DNA from: Haloechinothrix halophila YIM 93223
GTDB lineage: Bacteria; Actinomycetota; Actinomycetes; Mycobacteriales; Pseudonocardiaceae
Direction: 5' to 3'
Assembly (NCBI RefSeq): GCF_000504245.1
Contig: NZ_KI632509.1
Location: forward strand, 4,429,502-4,493,501
DNA length: 64,000 bases
The position numbers and the translations under genes were made by a program. Shown here piece after piece: positions 40,670-53,067 of this stretch (position 1 is its first letter; each line of letters opens with the position of its first letter). Below the pieces are notes generated by a model. That model saw only the letters and a list, made by a program, of their open reading frames with translations. It was not told the DNA's origin and ran no database searches.

Positions 40670-42172
40670 TTACAGCTCCGGGATCTGGTTGATCAACGCG
40701 CCACCGGCTGCGGCGTCGCGAGCGGTCTCGTAGGCGGCGGCCACCCGGTACATCCGGTCGTCGGCCAGCGCGGGCGCCATGATCTGCAGGCCGACCGGCA
40801 GTCCGTCGTCGGCGGCGAGCCCGCTCGGCACGCTCATCGCGGCGTTGCCGGCGAGGTTGGCCGGGATGGTGCACAGGTCGGCGAGGTACATCGCCATCGG
40901 GTCGTCCACCCGCTCACCGATGCGGAACGCTGTGGTCGGCGTCGTGGGCGAGACCAGCACGTCGACCTGGGAGTACGCGGCGGCGAAGTCGCGGGTAATG
41001 AGCGTGCGGACCTGCTGCGCCGAGCCGTAGTAGGCGTCGTAGTAGCCGGACGACAGCGCATAGGTGCCGATCATGATCCGGCGCTTCACCTCAGGACCGA
41101 AGCCCGCCTCGCGGGAGGCCGACATGACTTCCTCGGCGCTGCGGTCGCCGTCGTCACCGACGCGCAGGCCGTAGCGCATCGCGTCGAACCGGGCGAGGTT
41201 CGAGGAGCACTCACTCGGCGCGATCAGGTAATAGGCAGGCAACGCGTAAGCGAAGTTCGGGCAGGAGATCTCCACGACCTCGGCACCCAGCGCGCGTAGC
41301 TGCTCCACCGCTGCCTGGAATGAGTCCAGCACGCCCTGCTGGTAGCCCTCACCGCTGAACTCGGTCACCACGCCGACCTTCACGCCGGTGAGATCACCGC
41401 TCGCGCCCTGCCTGGCCGCCTCAACCACGTTCGGCACCGGGCTGTTGATCGACGTCGAGTCCATCGGATCGTGGCCCGCGATGACCTCGTGCAGCAGCGC
41501 CGCGTCCAGCACGGTGCGCGCGCACGGACCCGCCTGGTCCAGCGACGACGAGAACGCCACGAGACCGTAGCGAGAGACTCCGCCGTAGGTGGGCTTCACG
41601 CCGACGGTGCCGGTGACCGCGCCCGGCTGGCGGATGGAGCCACCGGTGTCGGTGCCGATCGCCAGTGGCGCCTCGAACGCCGCGAGCGCGGCCGAGGATC
41701 CGCCGCCGGAGCCGCCGGGGATGCGGCTGGTGTCCCACGGGTTGCGGGTCGGACCGTACGCGGAGTTCTCGGTGGACGAGCCCATGGCGAACTCGTCCAT
41801 GTTCGTCTTACCGAGGATCGGGACACCGGCCTCCCGCAGCTTGCGGGTGACGGTGGCGTCGTACGGCGGCAGCCAGCCCTCGAGGGTCTTCGAGCCGCAG
41901 GTGGTCGGCACGCCCTTCGTCGTGAGGACGTCCTTGAGGCCGAGCGGCACGCCTGCCAGCGGCGATGCGGGGGGATTACCCGCAGCGATGTCGGCGTCGA
42001 CCTTGGCCGCGGCCGCCAGCGCACCTTCGGCGTCGACGTGCCGGAAGGCGTTGAGCTGGTCGTCCACCTTGGTGATGCGGTCCAGGTGCGCCTGCGTCAC
42101 GTCGACGGAGCTGAGCTCGCCGGAGTGGATGCGCGCCGCGAGTTCGGCGGCGGTCTGCTTAATCACGTTCAC
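40670..42172 (-). CDS. gatA: Aspartyl/glutamyl-tRNA amidotransferase subunit A
   Basis: 500 residues of the amidase-signature family. The catalytic Lys is in [20 protein letters not shown] (74-93), the Ser-cis-Ser in [10 protein letters not shown] and [14 protein letters not shown] (about 153-166). It releases ammonia from glutamine for GatB. GTG start at 42172 overlaps the gatC stop (GTGA), indicating translational coupling. The stop and the gatB start are directly adjacent. Confidence 0.98.
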   Translation of the reverse strand: MNVIKQTAAELAARIHSGELSSVDVTQAHLDRITKVDDQLNAFRHVDAEGALAAAAKVDADIAAGNPPASPLAGVPLGLKDVLTTKGVPTTCGSKTLEGWLPPYDATVTRKLREAGVPILGKTNMDEFAMGSSTENSAYGPTRNPWDTSRIPGGSGGGSSAALAAFEAPLAIGTDTGGSIRQPGAVTGTVGVKPTYGGVSRYGLVAFSSSLDQAGPCARTVLDAALLHEVIAGHDPMDSTSINSPVPNVVEAARQGASGDLTGVKVGVVTEFSGEGYQQGVLDSFQAAVEQLRALGAEVVEISCPNFAYALPAYYLIAPSECSSNLARFDAMRYGLRVGDDGDRSAEEVMSASREAGFGPEVKRRIMIGTYALSSGYYDAYYGSAQQVRTLITRDFAAAYSQVDVLVSPTTPTTAFRIGERVDDPMAMYLADLCTIPANLAGNAAMSVPSGLAADDGLPVGLQIMAPALADDRMYRVAAAYETARDAAAGGALINQIPEL

Positions 42173-42474
42173 TGCTCCTCCCCCAGGATGCGCGGCACGC
42201 GGAAGCGGCCTTCCTCGGCGGCTGGTGCGCCGGACAGCGCTTGCTCCTGGGTTAGTCCTTGCCGCACCTCGTCCTCACGGAAGACGTTGGTCAGCTCGAC
42301 CGCATGCGACGTCGGTGGCACGTCCTGTTCCGTGCCGACGACCTCGCCGACCTTGGCTACGGATTCCAGAATCACGTCGAGCTGCGGGGCGAAGGTGTCG
42401 AGCTCTTCGTCGGTGACGCCGAGCCTCGCCAGCTTGGCGAGGTGCGCGACCTCGTCGCGAGATATGTTGGGCAC
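42169..42474 (-). CDS. gatC: Aspartyl/glutamyl-tRNA amidotransferase subunit C
   Basis: 101 residues from GTG 42474, beginning [20 protein letters not shown]. GatC wraps around the GatA-GatB interface and stabilises the complex. The conserved ending [19 protein letters not shown] is present. First gene of gatCAB; a 34-nt repeat array fills the divergent region upstream. Confidence 0.96.
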   Translation of the reverse strand: MPNISRDEVAHLAKLARLGVTDEELDTFAPQLDVILESVAKVGEVVGTEQDVPPTSHAVELTNVFREDEVRQGLTQEQALSGAPAAEEGRFRVPRILGEEQ

Positions 42475-42611
42475 GCGGGTAACCCCCGGATGGTGCGGTT
42501 CGTGTTGGACTTCCAGATGCTCGAGTCTATGGCGTGCGGCGCGGAAGTCAGACGGCGGATCCGTTCCCGCGTGACAGTCTGGAACAATTCGCTGCGGCAA
42601 TCAGGATCCGA

Positions 42612-42716
42612 TGGTTCGGACCTGCGAGCAGTCCTCAGTACCCGAGGGCTCGGACCTGCAAGCAGTCCTCACCGTCCGATGGTTCGGACCTGCAAGCAGT
42701 CCTCACACACCAGGGA
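42612..42716 (+). repeat. 34-nt direct repeat array (3 copies)
   Basis: TCGGACCTGC followed by (G/A)AGCAGTCCTCA recurs at 42616, 42650 and 42684, an exact 34-base period with variable 8-base linkers. It lies in the divergent gatC/ACT-gene region, ending 11 bases before the TTG start. Related units, in the reverse orientation, are at 45663 and 50066. Confidence 0.9.
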
Positions 42717-42727
42717 AGAGGTTCACG

Positions 42728-43381
42728 TTGTCTTTTCTGATCCGGGTGCAGCTCCCGGACAGCCCAGGATCGCTCGGCGCGGTCGCTTCGGCGCTCGGCA
42801 TCGTCGACGCGGACATCCTCAGCGTGGACGTCGTTGAGCGCTCCGGCGGCGTCGCCGTCGACGATCTCGTCGTGGACCTCCCGGCAGGCAGCCTGCCGGA
42901 CGCCCTGATCACAGCGGCGGAGAGCGTGGAAGGCGTCGTCGTCGACGCTGTCCGGCCCTACGCCGGTGTGCTCGACACACACCGTGAACTGGAGCTGGTC
43001 GAGGAGATCGCGGGCAGCCCGAAGGAAGGGCTCACGCTGCTCGCCGACGGGGTGCCCAGGATCATCCGATCGGGGTGGGCACTGGTCGTCGGCCACCGCG
43101 ACAACGAGGTGGTGCGACTCGCGGCATCCAGCGCCGCCCCGGAGGCGCCGATCACCGAACTCCCCTGGTTACCACTCGAACGGGCGACGATCCTGGACGC
43201 TGAGGACGACTGGATCCCGTCGACCTGGCGTGAGCTGGGCACTGAGCTGGCCGCGACGCCGCTGGGCAAGCCGGACCGGGCACTGCTCGTCGGCAGGCCG
43301 GGCGGCCCGCAGTTCCGCGCCGCCGAGGTGGCCAGGTTGGCGCACCTGGCGGGGATCGTCTCCGTCGTCCTGGACGGCTGA
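42728..43381 (+). CDS. ACT-domain protein (Rv3013-like)
   Basis: 217 residues. TTG 42728 is chosen because GGAAGAGG lies upstream and the ACT domain starts at residue 2 (SFLIRVQLPDSPGSLGAVAS; ALGIVDADILSVDVVERSGG). The C-terminal 130 residues are a second domain, conserved in this actinobacterial family, whose role is unknown. ACT domains sense amino acids; the conserved place between gatC and ligA (as in Mycobacterium) hints at a link to the amidotransferase, but this is unproven. An ORF opening at 42611 runs through the 34-nt repeats, which shift frame, and is rejected. Confidence 0.8.
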   Translation: MSFLIRVQLPDSPGSLGAVASALGIVDADILSVDVVERSGGVAVDDLVVDLPAGSLPDALITAAESVEGVVVDAVRPYAGVLDTHRELELVEEIAGSPKEGLTLLADGVPRIIRSGWALVVGHRDNEVVRLAASSAAPEAPITELPWLPLERATILDAEDDWIPSTWRELGTELAATPLGKPDRALLVGRPGGPQFRAAEVARLAHLAGIVSVVLDG

Positions 43382-43382
43382 G

Positions 43383-43416
43383 CCGCGAGTTCCGCGTTAC
43401 GGGACCGCGAGTTCCG
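43383..43416. repeat. Short tandem repeat, CCGCGAGTTCCG, 2 copies
   Basis: CCGCGAGTTCCG occurs at 43383 and 43405 (period 22) between the convergent ACT-protein and TetR genes. Confidence 0.75.
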
Positions 43417-43430
43417 ACTTGCGGGGGCCG

Positions 43431-44018
43431 CTACCCCGCTGCGGCGCCTCCGTCGAGCGCCCTGCGTAGCAGCGTGACGAGCTGTGCCCTGTCCTCCGGC
43501 TCGTCGCTGAGCACGGCCTGCATCAGCAGTCCGCACAGCAACACGCCAAGCATCCGACCGGTCACCGGGTCGGTGCGTTCGCTGAGGACGTCGGCGAGCG
43601 CGCGGTCCCAGTCGACGGCGGCTTTACGCAGCCGGGGGCGGTGCAGCGCGAGCGCATAGAGGTTGTACTCGGCCATGGTGTCCCCCCGATTGACACTGAC
43701 CGAGTCGACGACGAAGTCGGCGAGCGCCTCGGCGAGATCGGCGTCCGGTGGCAGGGCGCGCTCCCACTCCCTGAGCTGCGCGACGCTGCGGTCGGCCGCA
43801 TGTTGAAGTGCCGCCGCGATCAGGTCGTCCAGGGTCGCGAAGTGATACGTCGTCGAGCCGAGTGGCACCTCGGCCGCGGCGGCCACCCTCCGATGGGTGA
43901 GCGCGTCGACCCCCTGCTCGCCAATCACCTTGATGGCCGCCCGCGCGATGCGGCCTCGCCGGTCGGGGTCCGTCGGGCCGCGCTGCCTGCGCTTGGCGGG
44001 CACCTCGCTTGTCGTCAT
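43431..44018 (-). CDS. betI: TetR-family regulator of the choline-betaine genes (BetI-like)
   Basis: 195 residues from ATG 44018. The helix-turn-helix lies at about 24-65 (RIARAAIKVIGEQGVDALTH, RRVAAAAEVPLGSTTYHFAT). It is divergent from betB-betA-betT with a 157-bp shared region that contains a perfect 7-3-7 palindrome. BetI represses bet genes and responds to choline. The symbol rests on context; the C-terminal domain alone would not decide. Confidence 0.78.
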   Translation of the reverse strand: MTTSEVPAKRRQRGPTDPDRRGRIARAAIKVIGEQGVDALTHRRVAAAAEVPLGSTTYHFATLDDLIAAALQHAADRSVAQLREWERALPPDADLAEALADFVVDSVSVNRGDTMAEYNLYALALHRPRLRKAAVDWDRALADVLSERTDPVTGRMLGVLLCGLLMQAVLSDEPEDRAQLVTLLRRALDGGAAAG

Positions 44019-44113
44019 GACTCTGTGTTGTCCCCTCACTGCCGCTGAACGTCCCTGAAAGCCCTCGTAAACCTTCCGATGACCACCGTATCTTGCCCCA
44101 GTTGTGGACGCCA

Positions 44114-44130
44114 GTACACATCTTGTGTAC
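44114..44130. promoter_or_regulatory. Operator-like palindrome of the bet regulon
   Basis: GTACACA-TCT-TGTGTAC is a perfect inverted repeat 45 bases before the betB start and 95 bases before the TetR gene. A further half-site TGTAC lies at 44134-44138. It is a likely BetI-type binding site. Confidence 0.75.
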
Positions 44131-44175
44131 GGTTGTACGCATCCGATGCCAGCAACCACTGGAGGAGCCAGCCCC

Positions 44176-45666
44176 ATGCGCGAGCTGTTCATCGACGGCC
44201 GCTGGGTCGACACGACGGGAACGGCCCCGGCGCGCGTCGTCCTCAACCCGGCGAACGCCGCCGAACTGGCCACCGTCTGCGAGGCGGACGAGAAAGACGT
44301 CGACGCCGCCGTAGCCGCCGCCCGCCGGGCCTTCGACGACAGCCCCTGGCGCGCCACCACCGCGCGGGAACGCGGCGAGCTGCTGCGCGAGATCGCGCGG
44401 CTGCTGCAACGTGACAAAGAACACCTGGCCCGCACCGAAAGCCTCGACACCGGCAAGACGATGGCTGAGGGCAGGGTCGACGTCGACGACGTCACCTCGG
44501 TGTTCCGCTACTACGCCAACCTCGCCGACAACGAGGCGGGCCGCGTCGTCGACACCGGCGACGCGAGCGTCATCAGCCGCGTGGTGCACGAACCGGTCGG
44601 CGTCTGCTCGCTGATCGCACCGTGGAACTACCCGCTGCTGCAGATGTCGTGGAAGCTCGCGCCAGCCCTGGCGGCGGGCAACACTGTCGTGATGAAGCCC
44701 AGCGAGGTCACGCCGCTGACCACGATCGAGCTGATGCGCCTCGTTGAGGAGGCCGGCGTACCGGCGGGCGTGGTCAATCTGGTGCTCGGCGGCGGCGCGA
44801 ACGTCGGCGCGCCGATGGTGTCACACCCTGACGTCGACCTCGTCTCTTTCACCGGTGGTCTGGAAACCGGCAAGAAGATCATGGCGATGGCCGCTGAGGG
44901 CGTGAAGCGCGTCGCACTCGAGTTGGGCGGCAAGAACCCCAACGTCGTGTTCGCCGACGCCGACTTCGACACCGCTGTCGACTACGCGCTGATGGCGGCG
45001 TTCGCACACTCCGGCCAGGTCTGCTCGGCGGGCTCGCGGCTCATCGTGGAATCCGACATCCACGACGAGTTCGTGGCGGAACTGGCGCGCCGCGCCGACG
45101 CGATCCGGCTCGGCGACGGCCTCGACCCCGCCACCGAGTGCGGTCCGCTGTCCTCGGCCGAGCACCGCGACAAGGTGGAGCGCCACATCGAAGAAGCCAA
45201 GACCGAGGGCGCACGACTGGTCGTCGGCGGCCACCGGCCGACCGAGCCGGAGCTGGCCGACGGCTACTTCCTGCGGCCAACGGTGTTCGCCGACTGCGAC
45301 CGGGAGATGCGGATCGTGCAGGATGAGGTGTTCGGCCCCGTCGTCACGGTGGAGCGGTTCGACACCGAGGACGAGGCGATCCGGCTGGCCAACGACACCG
45401 AGTACGGCCTGGCCGGGGCGGTGTGGACTTCCGATGCCTCCCGCGCGCAGCGGGTCGCTGGCGCGCTGCGGCACGGCACCGTCTGGATCAACGACTTCCA
45501 CCCCTACCTGCCGCAGGCGGAGTGGGGCGGCTTCGGCAAGTCCGGTATCGGGCGCGAGCTCGGCCCATCCGGACTCGAGGAGTACCGGGAGACCAAGCAC
45601 ATCTACCAGAACATCCGCCCGGCGCCGATGCGCTGGTTCGCGGGTCCCGAAGGAGATGCGGCATGA
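44176..45666 (+). CDS. betB: Betaine aldehyde dehydrogenase
   Basis: 496 residues, GGAGGAG 8 bases before ATG 44176. ALDH features: [20 protein letters not shown] (substrate channel), [14 protein letters not shown] (NAD), the catalytic Glu in [14 protein letters not shown] (about 257) and Cys in [12 protein letters not shown] (about 286-297). It oxidises betaine aldehyde to glycine betaine. Its stop overlaps the betA start (ATGA). Confidence 0.93.
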   Translation: MRELFIDGRWVDTTGTAPARVVLNPANAAELATVCEADEKDVDAAVAAARRAFDDSPWRATTARERGELLREIARLLQRDKEHLARTESLDTGKTMAEGRVDVDDVTSVFRYYANLADNEAGRVVDTGDASVISRVVHEPVGVCSLIAPWNYPLLQMSWKLAPALAAGNTVVMKPSEVTPLTTIELMRLVEEAGVPAGVVNLVLGGGANVGAPMVSHPDVDLVSFTGGLETGKKIMAMAAEGVKRVALELGGKNPNVVFADADFDTAVDYALMAAFAHSGQVCSAGSRLIVESDIHDEFVAELARRADAIRLGDGLDPATECGPLSSAEHRDKVERHIEEAKTEGARLVVGGHRPTEPELADGYFLRPTVFADCDREMRIVQDEVFGPVVTVERFDTEDEAIRLANDTEYGLAGAVWTSDASRAQRVAGALRHGTVWINDFHPYLPQAEWGGFGKSGIGRELGPSGLEEYRETKHIYQNIRPAPMRWFAGPEGDAA

Positions 45667-45706
45667 GGACTGCTAGCAGGTCCGAATCATCGGACATGAG
45701 GACTGC
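45663..45706 (-). repeat. 33-nt repeat copy at the betA start
   Basis: ATGAGGACTGC occurs at 45663 and again at 45696, 33 bases apart, with GCAGGTCCG between. On the minus strand it matches the 42612 array (TCGGACCTGC-TAGCAGTCCTCA). It begins exactly at the betA start codon and is in frame. Confidence 0.85.
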
Positions 45707-47354
45707 AGAGCACTACGACTACGTCATCGTCGGCGGCGGCTCGGCGGGCTGTGTGCTCGCCAACCGGCTGTCGGCAGACCCGAACACCAGCGTGCTGGTG
45801 CTTGAGGCGGGCAGGCCGGACTGGATCTGGGACCCGTTCATCCACATGCCAGCCGCGCTGACCATGATCATCGGCAACCCGCTCTACGACTGGCGCTACG
45901 AGTCCGAGCCGGAGCCCTACATGGGCGGCCGCCAGGTCTATCACGGCCGGGGCAAGGTGCTCGGCGGCTCCAGCTCCATCAACGGCATGATCTTCCAGCG
46001 GGGCAACCCGATGGACCTGGAGCGCTGGGCCTCCGATCCCGGCATGAAGAACTGGGACTACGCCCACTGCCTGCCGTACTTCAAACGTATGGAGACCTGC
46101 ACCGAGGGCGGCGACGACTGGCGTGGCGACGACGGCCCGCTGGTGCTTGAGCGTGGTGAGGCGAAGAACCCGCTGTTCGGCGCCTTCCTGTCGGCGGCCA
46201 AGCAGGCGGGTCACCCGGTGACCTCCGACGTCAACGGTTACCAGCAGGAGGGCTTCGCCCGCTTCGACCGCAACATCAACAACGGCCGTCGCTGGTCATC
46301 GGCGCGGGCGTACTACCACCCGGTCAAGCGGCGCAAGAACCTCACGCTACGCACCCTCGCGCACGTCAACCGCGTACTGTTCGAGGGCAACCGCGCGGTC
46401 GGCGTCGAGTACCGCAGGGCTGGCGTCACCCGTACCGTGCGAGCGGGCGAGGTCATCCTCTCCGGCGGCGCGATCAACACGCCGCAGCTGCTGCAGCTGT
46501 CCGGTGTCGGCAACCCGGACGAGCTGCGCCGGTTCGGCATCGACGTCGTCAGCGGGCTGCGCGGCGTCGGCGAGAACCTGCAGGACCACCTCGAGGCATA
46601 CGTACAGCACGCGTGCACCCAGCCGGTCTCGTTCAACCCCGCGCTCAAGCTGCACAACCGGCCGAAGATCGGGCTGCAGTGGCTGTTCGGCCGCACCGGG
46701 CCCGCCGCGACCAACCACTTCGAGGCGGGCGGCTTCGTCCGCGGTAACGACGAGGTGGACTACCCCAACCTGATGTTCCACTTCCTGCCGATCGCGGTGC
46801 GCTACGACGGCACGCCGGTGGACGCCGAGCACGGCTACCAGGTCCACATCGGACCGATGTATTCAGATGTGCGCGGCACCGTGAAGATCACGTCGACGAA
46901 CCCGAAGCAGAAGCCCGCGCTGCGGTTCAACTACCTCTCGACGCCGAACGATCGCAAGGAGTGGATCGAGGCGATCCGCGTCGCCCGCGAGATCATGGCG
47001 CAGCCCGCATTCGCGGACTTCAACGGCGGGGAGATCTCGCCCGGCCCCGGCGTGCAGAGCGACGCCGAGATCCTGGATTGGGTCGCCAAGGACGCCGAGA
47101 CCGCCTACCACCCGTCCTGCACCGCGAAGATGGGCATCGACGAGATGTCCGTCGTCGATCCCGATTCGATGCGGGTGCACGGCACCGAGGGACTGCGCGT
47201 CGTCGACGCATCGGCCATGCCGTACCTGACCAACGGCAACATCTACGCCCCGGTGATGATGCTCGCCGAAAAGGCAGCCGACCTGATTCAGGGCAATACC
47301 CCACTACCTCCATCCACTGTGGACTACTACCGCCACCGCGAACAGGAGAAGTGA
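45663..47354 (+). CDS. betA: Choline dehydrogenase (GMC oxidoreductase)
   Basis: 563 residues. FAD-binding [20 protein letters not shown] starts near residue 17, GMC signature 1 is [20 protein letters not shown] (about 97-116), signature 2 [17 protein letters not shown] (about 265-281), and the C-terminal [11 protein letters not shown] carries the catalytic His. It oxidises choline to betaine aldehyde. The ATG at 45663 is chosen because GGAG is 7 bases upstream and it overlaps the betB stop. The first 11 codons are encoded by a dispersed repeat; the second ATG (45696) has no ribosome site. Confidence 0.95.
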   Translation: MRTASRSESSDMRTAEHYDYVIVGGGSAGCVLANRLSADPNTSVLVLEAGRPDWIWDPFIHMPAALTMIIGNPLYDWRYESEPEPYMGGRQVYHGRGKVLGGSSSINGMIFQRGNPMDLERWASDPGMKNWDYAHCLPYFKRMETCTEGGDDWRGDDGPLVLERGEAKNPLFGAFLSAAKQAGHPVTSDVNGYQQEGFARFDRNINNGRRWSSARAYYHPVKRRKNLTLRTLAHVNRVLFEGNRAVGVEYRRAGVTRTVRAGEVILSGGAINTPQLLQLSGVGNPDELRRFGIDVVSGLRGVGENLQDHLEAYVQHACTQPVSFNPALKLHNRPKIGLQWLFGRTGPAATNHFEAGGFVRGNDEVDYPNLMFHFLPIAVRYDGTPVDAEHGYQVHIGPMYSDVRGTVKITSTNPKQKPALRFNYLSTPNDRKEWIEAIRVAREIMAQPAFADFNGGEISPGPGVQSDAEILDWVAKDAETAYHPSCTAKMGIDEMSVVDPDSMRVHGTEGLRVVDASAMPYLTNGNIYAPVMMLAEKAADLIQGNTPLPPSTVDYYRHREQEK

Positions 47355-47358
47355 CGCC

Positions 47359-49437
47359 ATGAGTAGCAGTACTAACCCACCAACGGATACCGCGGCGAAG
47401 GAACCGGAGGCGGCAGCCACCAAAGATCGCGCGCTGAAGCCGGTCGTGTTCTTCGGCTCGGCCGCCGTGATCCTCGCGATCTCGATCTGGGCGATCATCA
47501 CGCCGGACGGCGCCGCCGACGTCATCGGCACGGGCGTCGGGTGGATCTCGTCCTGGTTCGGCTGGTACTACTTCCTCGCGGCGACGCTGTTCCTGGTGTT
47601 CGTCATCTTCATCGCCGCGTCTCGATACGGCAAGATCAAGCTCGGGCCACAACACTCCACACCGGACTACAGCCTGTTCGCCTGGGGCGCGATGTTCTTC
47701 GCTGCCGGCATCGGCATCGACCTGGTGTTCTTCTCGGTGGCCGGACCGGTCACCCACTACCTCGACCCACCGACCGGTAGCCCCGAGACCATCGAGGCCG
47801 CCAGACAGGGCGTGGTGTGGACGCTGTTCCACTACGGCATCACCGGCTGGGCGATGTACGCGCTCATGGGAATGGTGCTCGGCTACTTCGCGTTCCGGCA
47901 CCGGCTGCCGCTGGCGATCCGATCGGCGCTGTACCCACTGATCGGCAAGCGCATCCACGGCCCCATCGGTGACGGCGTCGACCTCGCCGCCATGCTCGGC
48001 ACCATCTTCGGCATCGCCGTCTCGCTCGGCATCGGTGTCGTGCAGCTCAACTACGGCCTGAACTTCATGTTCGGCGTGCCGCAGGGCGTGGCCGCCCAGA
48101 TCGGGCTGATCGTCATCGCCGTCCTGATGGCCACGGTGTCCGCCGTCGCCGGTGTCGACAAGGGCATCCGGCGGGTGTCTGAGCTCAACGTCGTGCTCGC
48201 CATCGTGCTGATGGTCTACGTGGCGATTTTCGAGAGCCCGATCCGGGTGCTCAACGGCCTGATCATGAACATCGGCGACTACCTCAGCCGGTTCCCAAGC
48301 ATGACGCTGAACACCTTCGCCTACGAGCAGCCGACCGAGTGGCTCAACGCCTGGACGCTGTTCTTCTGGGCATGGTGGATCGCATGGGCACCGTTCGTCG
48401 GGCTGTTCCTTGCCAGGATCTCGCGCGGCCGCACCATCCGGCAGTTCGTGTCCGCGACGCTGATCGTGCCGTTCCTGTTCACGCTGGCGTTCCTGTCGGT
48501 GTTCGGCAACGCGGCGCTGCGGCTGGTCCGCGACGGTAACGCCGAGTTCGGCGAGACCGCGGTATCCGCCCCTGAGGAGGGCTTCTTCGCGCTGCTCAGC
48601 CAGTACCCTGGTGTGAGCTTCAGCGCCGGACTCGTCGTCCTCGTCGGGCTGTTGCTGTACGTGACGTCGGCCGACTCCGGCGCGCTGGTGATGGCGAACC
48701 TCAGCTCGCACCTGCGCACCCCGACGACCGACGCCGCGCCGTGGCTGCGGATCTTCTGGGCATCGGCGACTGGTTTGCTGACACTGGCGATGCTGCTTGT
48801 CGGTGGCGTCAGCGCGCTGACGAACGCCACCATCATCATGGGGCTGCCGTTCTCGTTCGTGATGTTCCTGGTGATGTGGGGTCTCTACAAGGCGCTGCGC
48901 AAGGAGAGCATCCGCGAGGACGCGATGCTGTCCAGCCTGCCCGCCACACTGTCGGAGCGGACCACGATCGAGCCGCGCGGCGTACACCGCAGCTGGCGGC
49001 AGCGGCTGGCTCGGGTGATGAACTACCCGGGCAAGCGCGCGGCACAGCGGTTCGTCAACGACGCCGCCCGCCCGGCGTTCGAGGACGTCGCAGAGGAACT
49101 GCGCGCCCAGGGTGCCGAGGCGACGGTGACCGAGGGCCTCGACGACAGCCGCATCGAGCACCTCAGCCTGACCGTGCCGATGGAGCCCGAGGAGACGTTC
49201 GTCTACCGCGTGTGGCCGAGGGAGGTCCCGACGCCATCGTTCGCGATGCGCTCGGTCACCGACGACACCTACTTCCGGTTCGAGGTCTACCTCGGCGACA
49301 GTGGCCAGGGCTACGACGTCATGGACTACAGCAAGGATCAGCTCATCGGCGACATCCTTGACCAGTACGAACGACACCTGGAGTACCTGCGGCTGCATCG
49401 CGAGATCGGCGGTGCGGCACTGCCCGAACCCAGCTGA
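47359..49437 (+). CDS. betT: Choline/glycine betaine transporter (BCCT family)
   Basis: 692 residues with about 12 transmembrane helices (30-545) and a long cytoplasmic C-terminal domain (about 545-692). The BCCT segment WTLFFWAWWIAWAPFVGLFL and the glycine-rich MLGTIFGIAVSLGIGVVQLN are present. BCCT carriers use ion gradients to import trimethylammonium compounds; the long tail resembles BetT osmoregulatory domains. ATG 47359 follows the betA stop by 4 bases, so betBAT is one operon for choline uptake and conversion to betaine. Confidence 0.95.
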   Translation: MSSSTNPPTDTAAKEPEAAATKDRALKPVVFFGSAAVILAISIWAIITPDGAADVIGTGVGWISSWFGWYYFLAATLFLVFVIFIAASRYGKIKLGPQHSTPDYSLFAWGAMFFAAGIGIDLVFFSVAGPVTHYLDPPTGSPETIEAARQGVVWTLFHYGITGWAMYALMGMVLGYFAFRHRLPLAIRSALYPLIGKRIHGPIGDGVDLAAMLGTIFGIAVSLGIGVVQLNYGLNFMFGVPQGVAAQIGLIVIAVLMATVSAVAGVDKGIRRVSELNVVLAIVLMVYVAIFESPIRVLNGLIMNIGDYLSRFPSMTLNTFAYEQPTEWLNAWTLFFWAWWIAWAPFVGLFLARISRGRTIRQFVSATLIVPFLFTLAFLSVFGNAALRLVRDGNAEFGETAVSAPEEGFFALLSQYPGVSFSAGLVVLVGLLLYVTSADSGALVMANLSSHLRTPTTDAAPWLRIFWASATGLLTLAMLLVGGVSALTNATIIMGLPFSFVMFLVMWGLYKALRKESIREDAMLSSLPATLSERTTIEPRGVHRSWRQRLARVMNYPGKRAAQRFVNDAARPAFEDVAEELRAQGAEATVTEGLDDSRIEHLSLTVPMEPEETFVYRVWPREVPTPSFAMRSVTDDTYFRFEVYLGDSGQGYDVMDYSKDQLIGDILDQYERHLEYLRLHREIGGAALPEPS

Positions 49438-49492
49438 CCCGGCTGGACCCCTGACCCAGCCACCCCGGCTGGACGCGCTCCCCGCGCACATG

Positions 49493-49531
49493 ACGACGCC
49501 CCTGCCGCGCACCCGGCGGCAGGGGCGTCGT
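49493..49531. terminator. Bidirectional terminator after betT
   Basis: ACGACGCCCCTGCCG and CGGCAGGGGCGTCGT form a perfect 15-bp stem with a 9-base loop between convergent betT and the GNAT gene. Confidence 0.88.
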
Positions 49532-49560
49532 TCGTATGCATGATGACGTCGGCCGACGCA

Positions 49561-52246
<2,686 letters not shown>

Positions 52247-52936
52247 TTAGCCAGCACCACCGACAGCCTCGCCCTCGCCTGCGGTGCCCGCATCAAGGCT
52301 GTGGACCAGCTCACGCAGATCGAGAAGAGTGATGGCGTTCTCCGGCGCGTTGTCCGCCGTCTCGACCCTGCCAAGCCAGCGGGCGGCCAGCCGCTCCCCC
52401 AGCGTCGCGTCCAGCGGCAGGAAGGTCAGTGCCTCCCGCGCGCGTGGCTCCAGTTCGGCCAGCTCTGGGTGGTGCACAGCGACGTCAACGGCACCGCTCG
52501 CCTCGTCGACCTGGGCGACGATCCGGACGTCGGCGAGCGCGATCTGGTGCGCGCCAAGGTTGACGGTGACCTCACTCGGATCGGGCACAGGAGGCACCGA
52601 ATCGTGGTACTCCCAGATGGCGTCCTCATGCGGTGCGGCAGCCAGCCAGGCATCGGTGTAGGGCCGCAGCGCAGGGTCCTCCTGACCGGTGACGACGAGG
52701 GAGTAGATCGCGCGCTGCCCCCGGTCGACGGAGAACTGCAGGTCCGGGTGCATCGCGGCGACGGCTTCGGTCAGGTCGTGCTCGAACCGCTGCGGCTCGC
52801 GGTCCCCGAGCGCGGCGCTGATATCGGGCAGCAGTTCGTGCCATCGCTGCCAGAACTCTCGCGCGACCTGCTCCGGCTCCCCCGGGCGCTCATCGATGAT
52901 CTCGGGCTGCCGCCGGAACCGTCGGAACCATCCCAT
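52247..52936 (-). CDS. Conserved actinobacterial protein of unknown function
   Basis: 229 residues, ATG 52936, beginning MGWFRRFRRQPEIIDERPGE. A soluble alpha/beta domain (about 25-190) carries AREFWQRWHELLPDISAALG, DLTEAVAAMHPDLQFSVDRG and VTVNLGAHQIALADVRIVAQ. It has no signal peptide or membrane segment. It lies 9 bases upstream of ligA on the same strand, so the two likely share a transcript. No family can be named. Confidence 0.75.
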   Translation of the reverse strand: MGWFRRFRRQPEIIDERPGEPEQVAREFWQRWHELLPDISAALGDREPQRFEHDLTEAVAAMHPDLQFSVDRGQRAIYSLVVTGQEDPALRPYTDAWLAAAPHEDAIWEYHDSVPPVPDPSEVTVNLGAHQIALADVRIVAQVDEASGAVDVAVHHPELAELEPRAREALTFLPLDATLGERLAARWLGRVETADNAPENAITLLDLRELVHSLDAGTAGEGEAVGGAG

Positions 52937-52990
52937 GACCGCCCACCGTACGCGCCGCCGATGTCAGCTGGGGGCGGAACGGGCGAAGTC

Positions 52991-53067
52991 ACATCGGCAG
53001 CGAGGAACACGGCGTCCTGAGCGCAGAACACGGCGTCCCGAACGCGGGACACGACGCACGCAGGCGG
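52991..53067 (-). repeat. 21-nt stop-codon-linked repeat array (3 units)
   Basis: After the TAG of the MetE-like gene the minus strand reads CCGCCTGCGTGCGT, then units with cores CGTGTCCCGCG, CGTGTTCTGCG and CGTGTTCCTCG at 21-nt steps. The junction TAGCCGCC is as at the hydantoinase and PIG-L genes. Confidence 0.85.

Noticed and set aside
42612-42716. Possible CRISPR-like array
   Set aside because: Only three copies with 8-base linkers, too short for spacers, and related copies lie in coding sequence.
47020-49512. 830-codon open frame on the minus strand opposite betT
   Set aside because: It is antisense to a clear BCCT transporter, has low-complexity Arg/His/Asp composition and no ribosome site; long antisense frames are common at this GC content.
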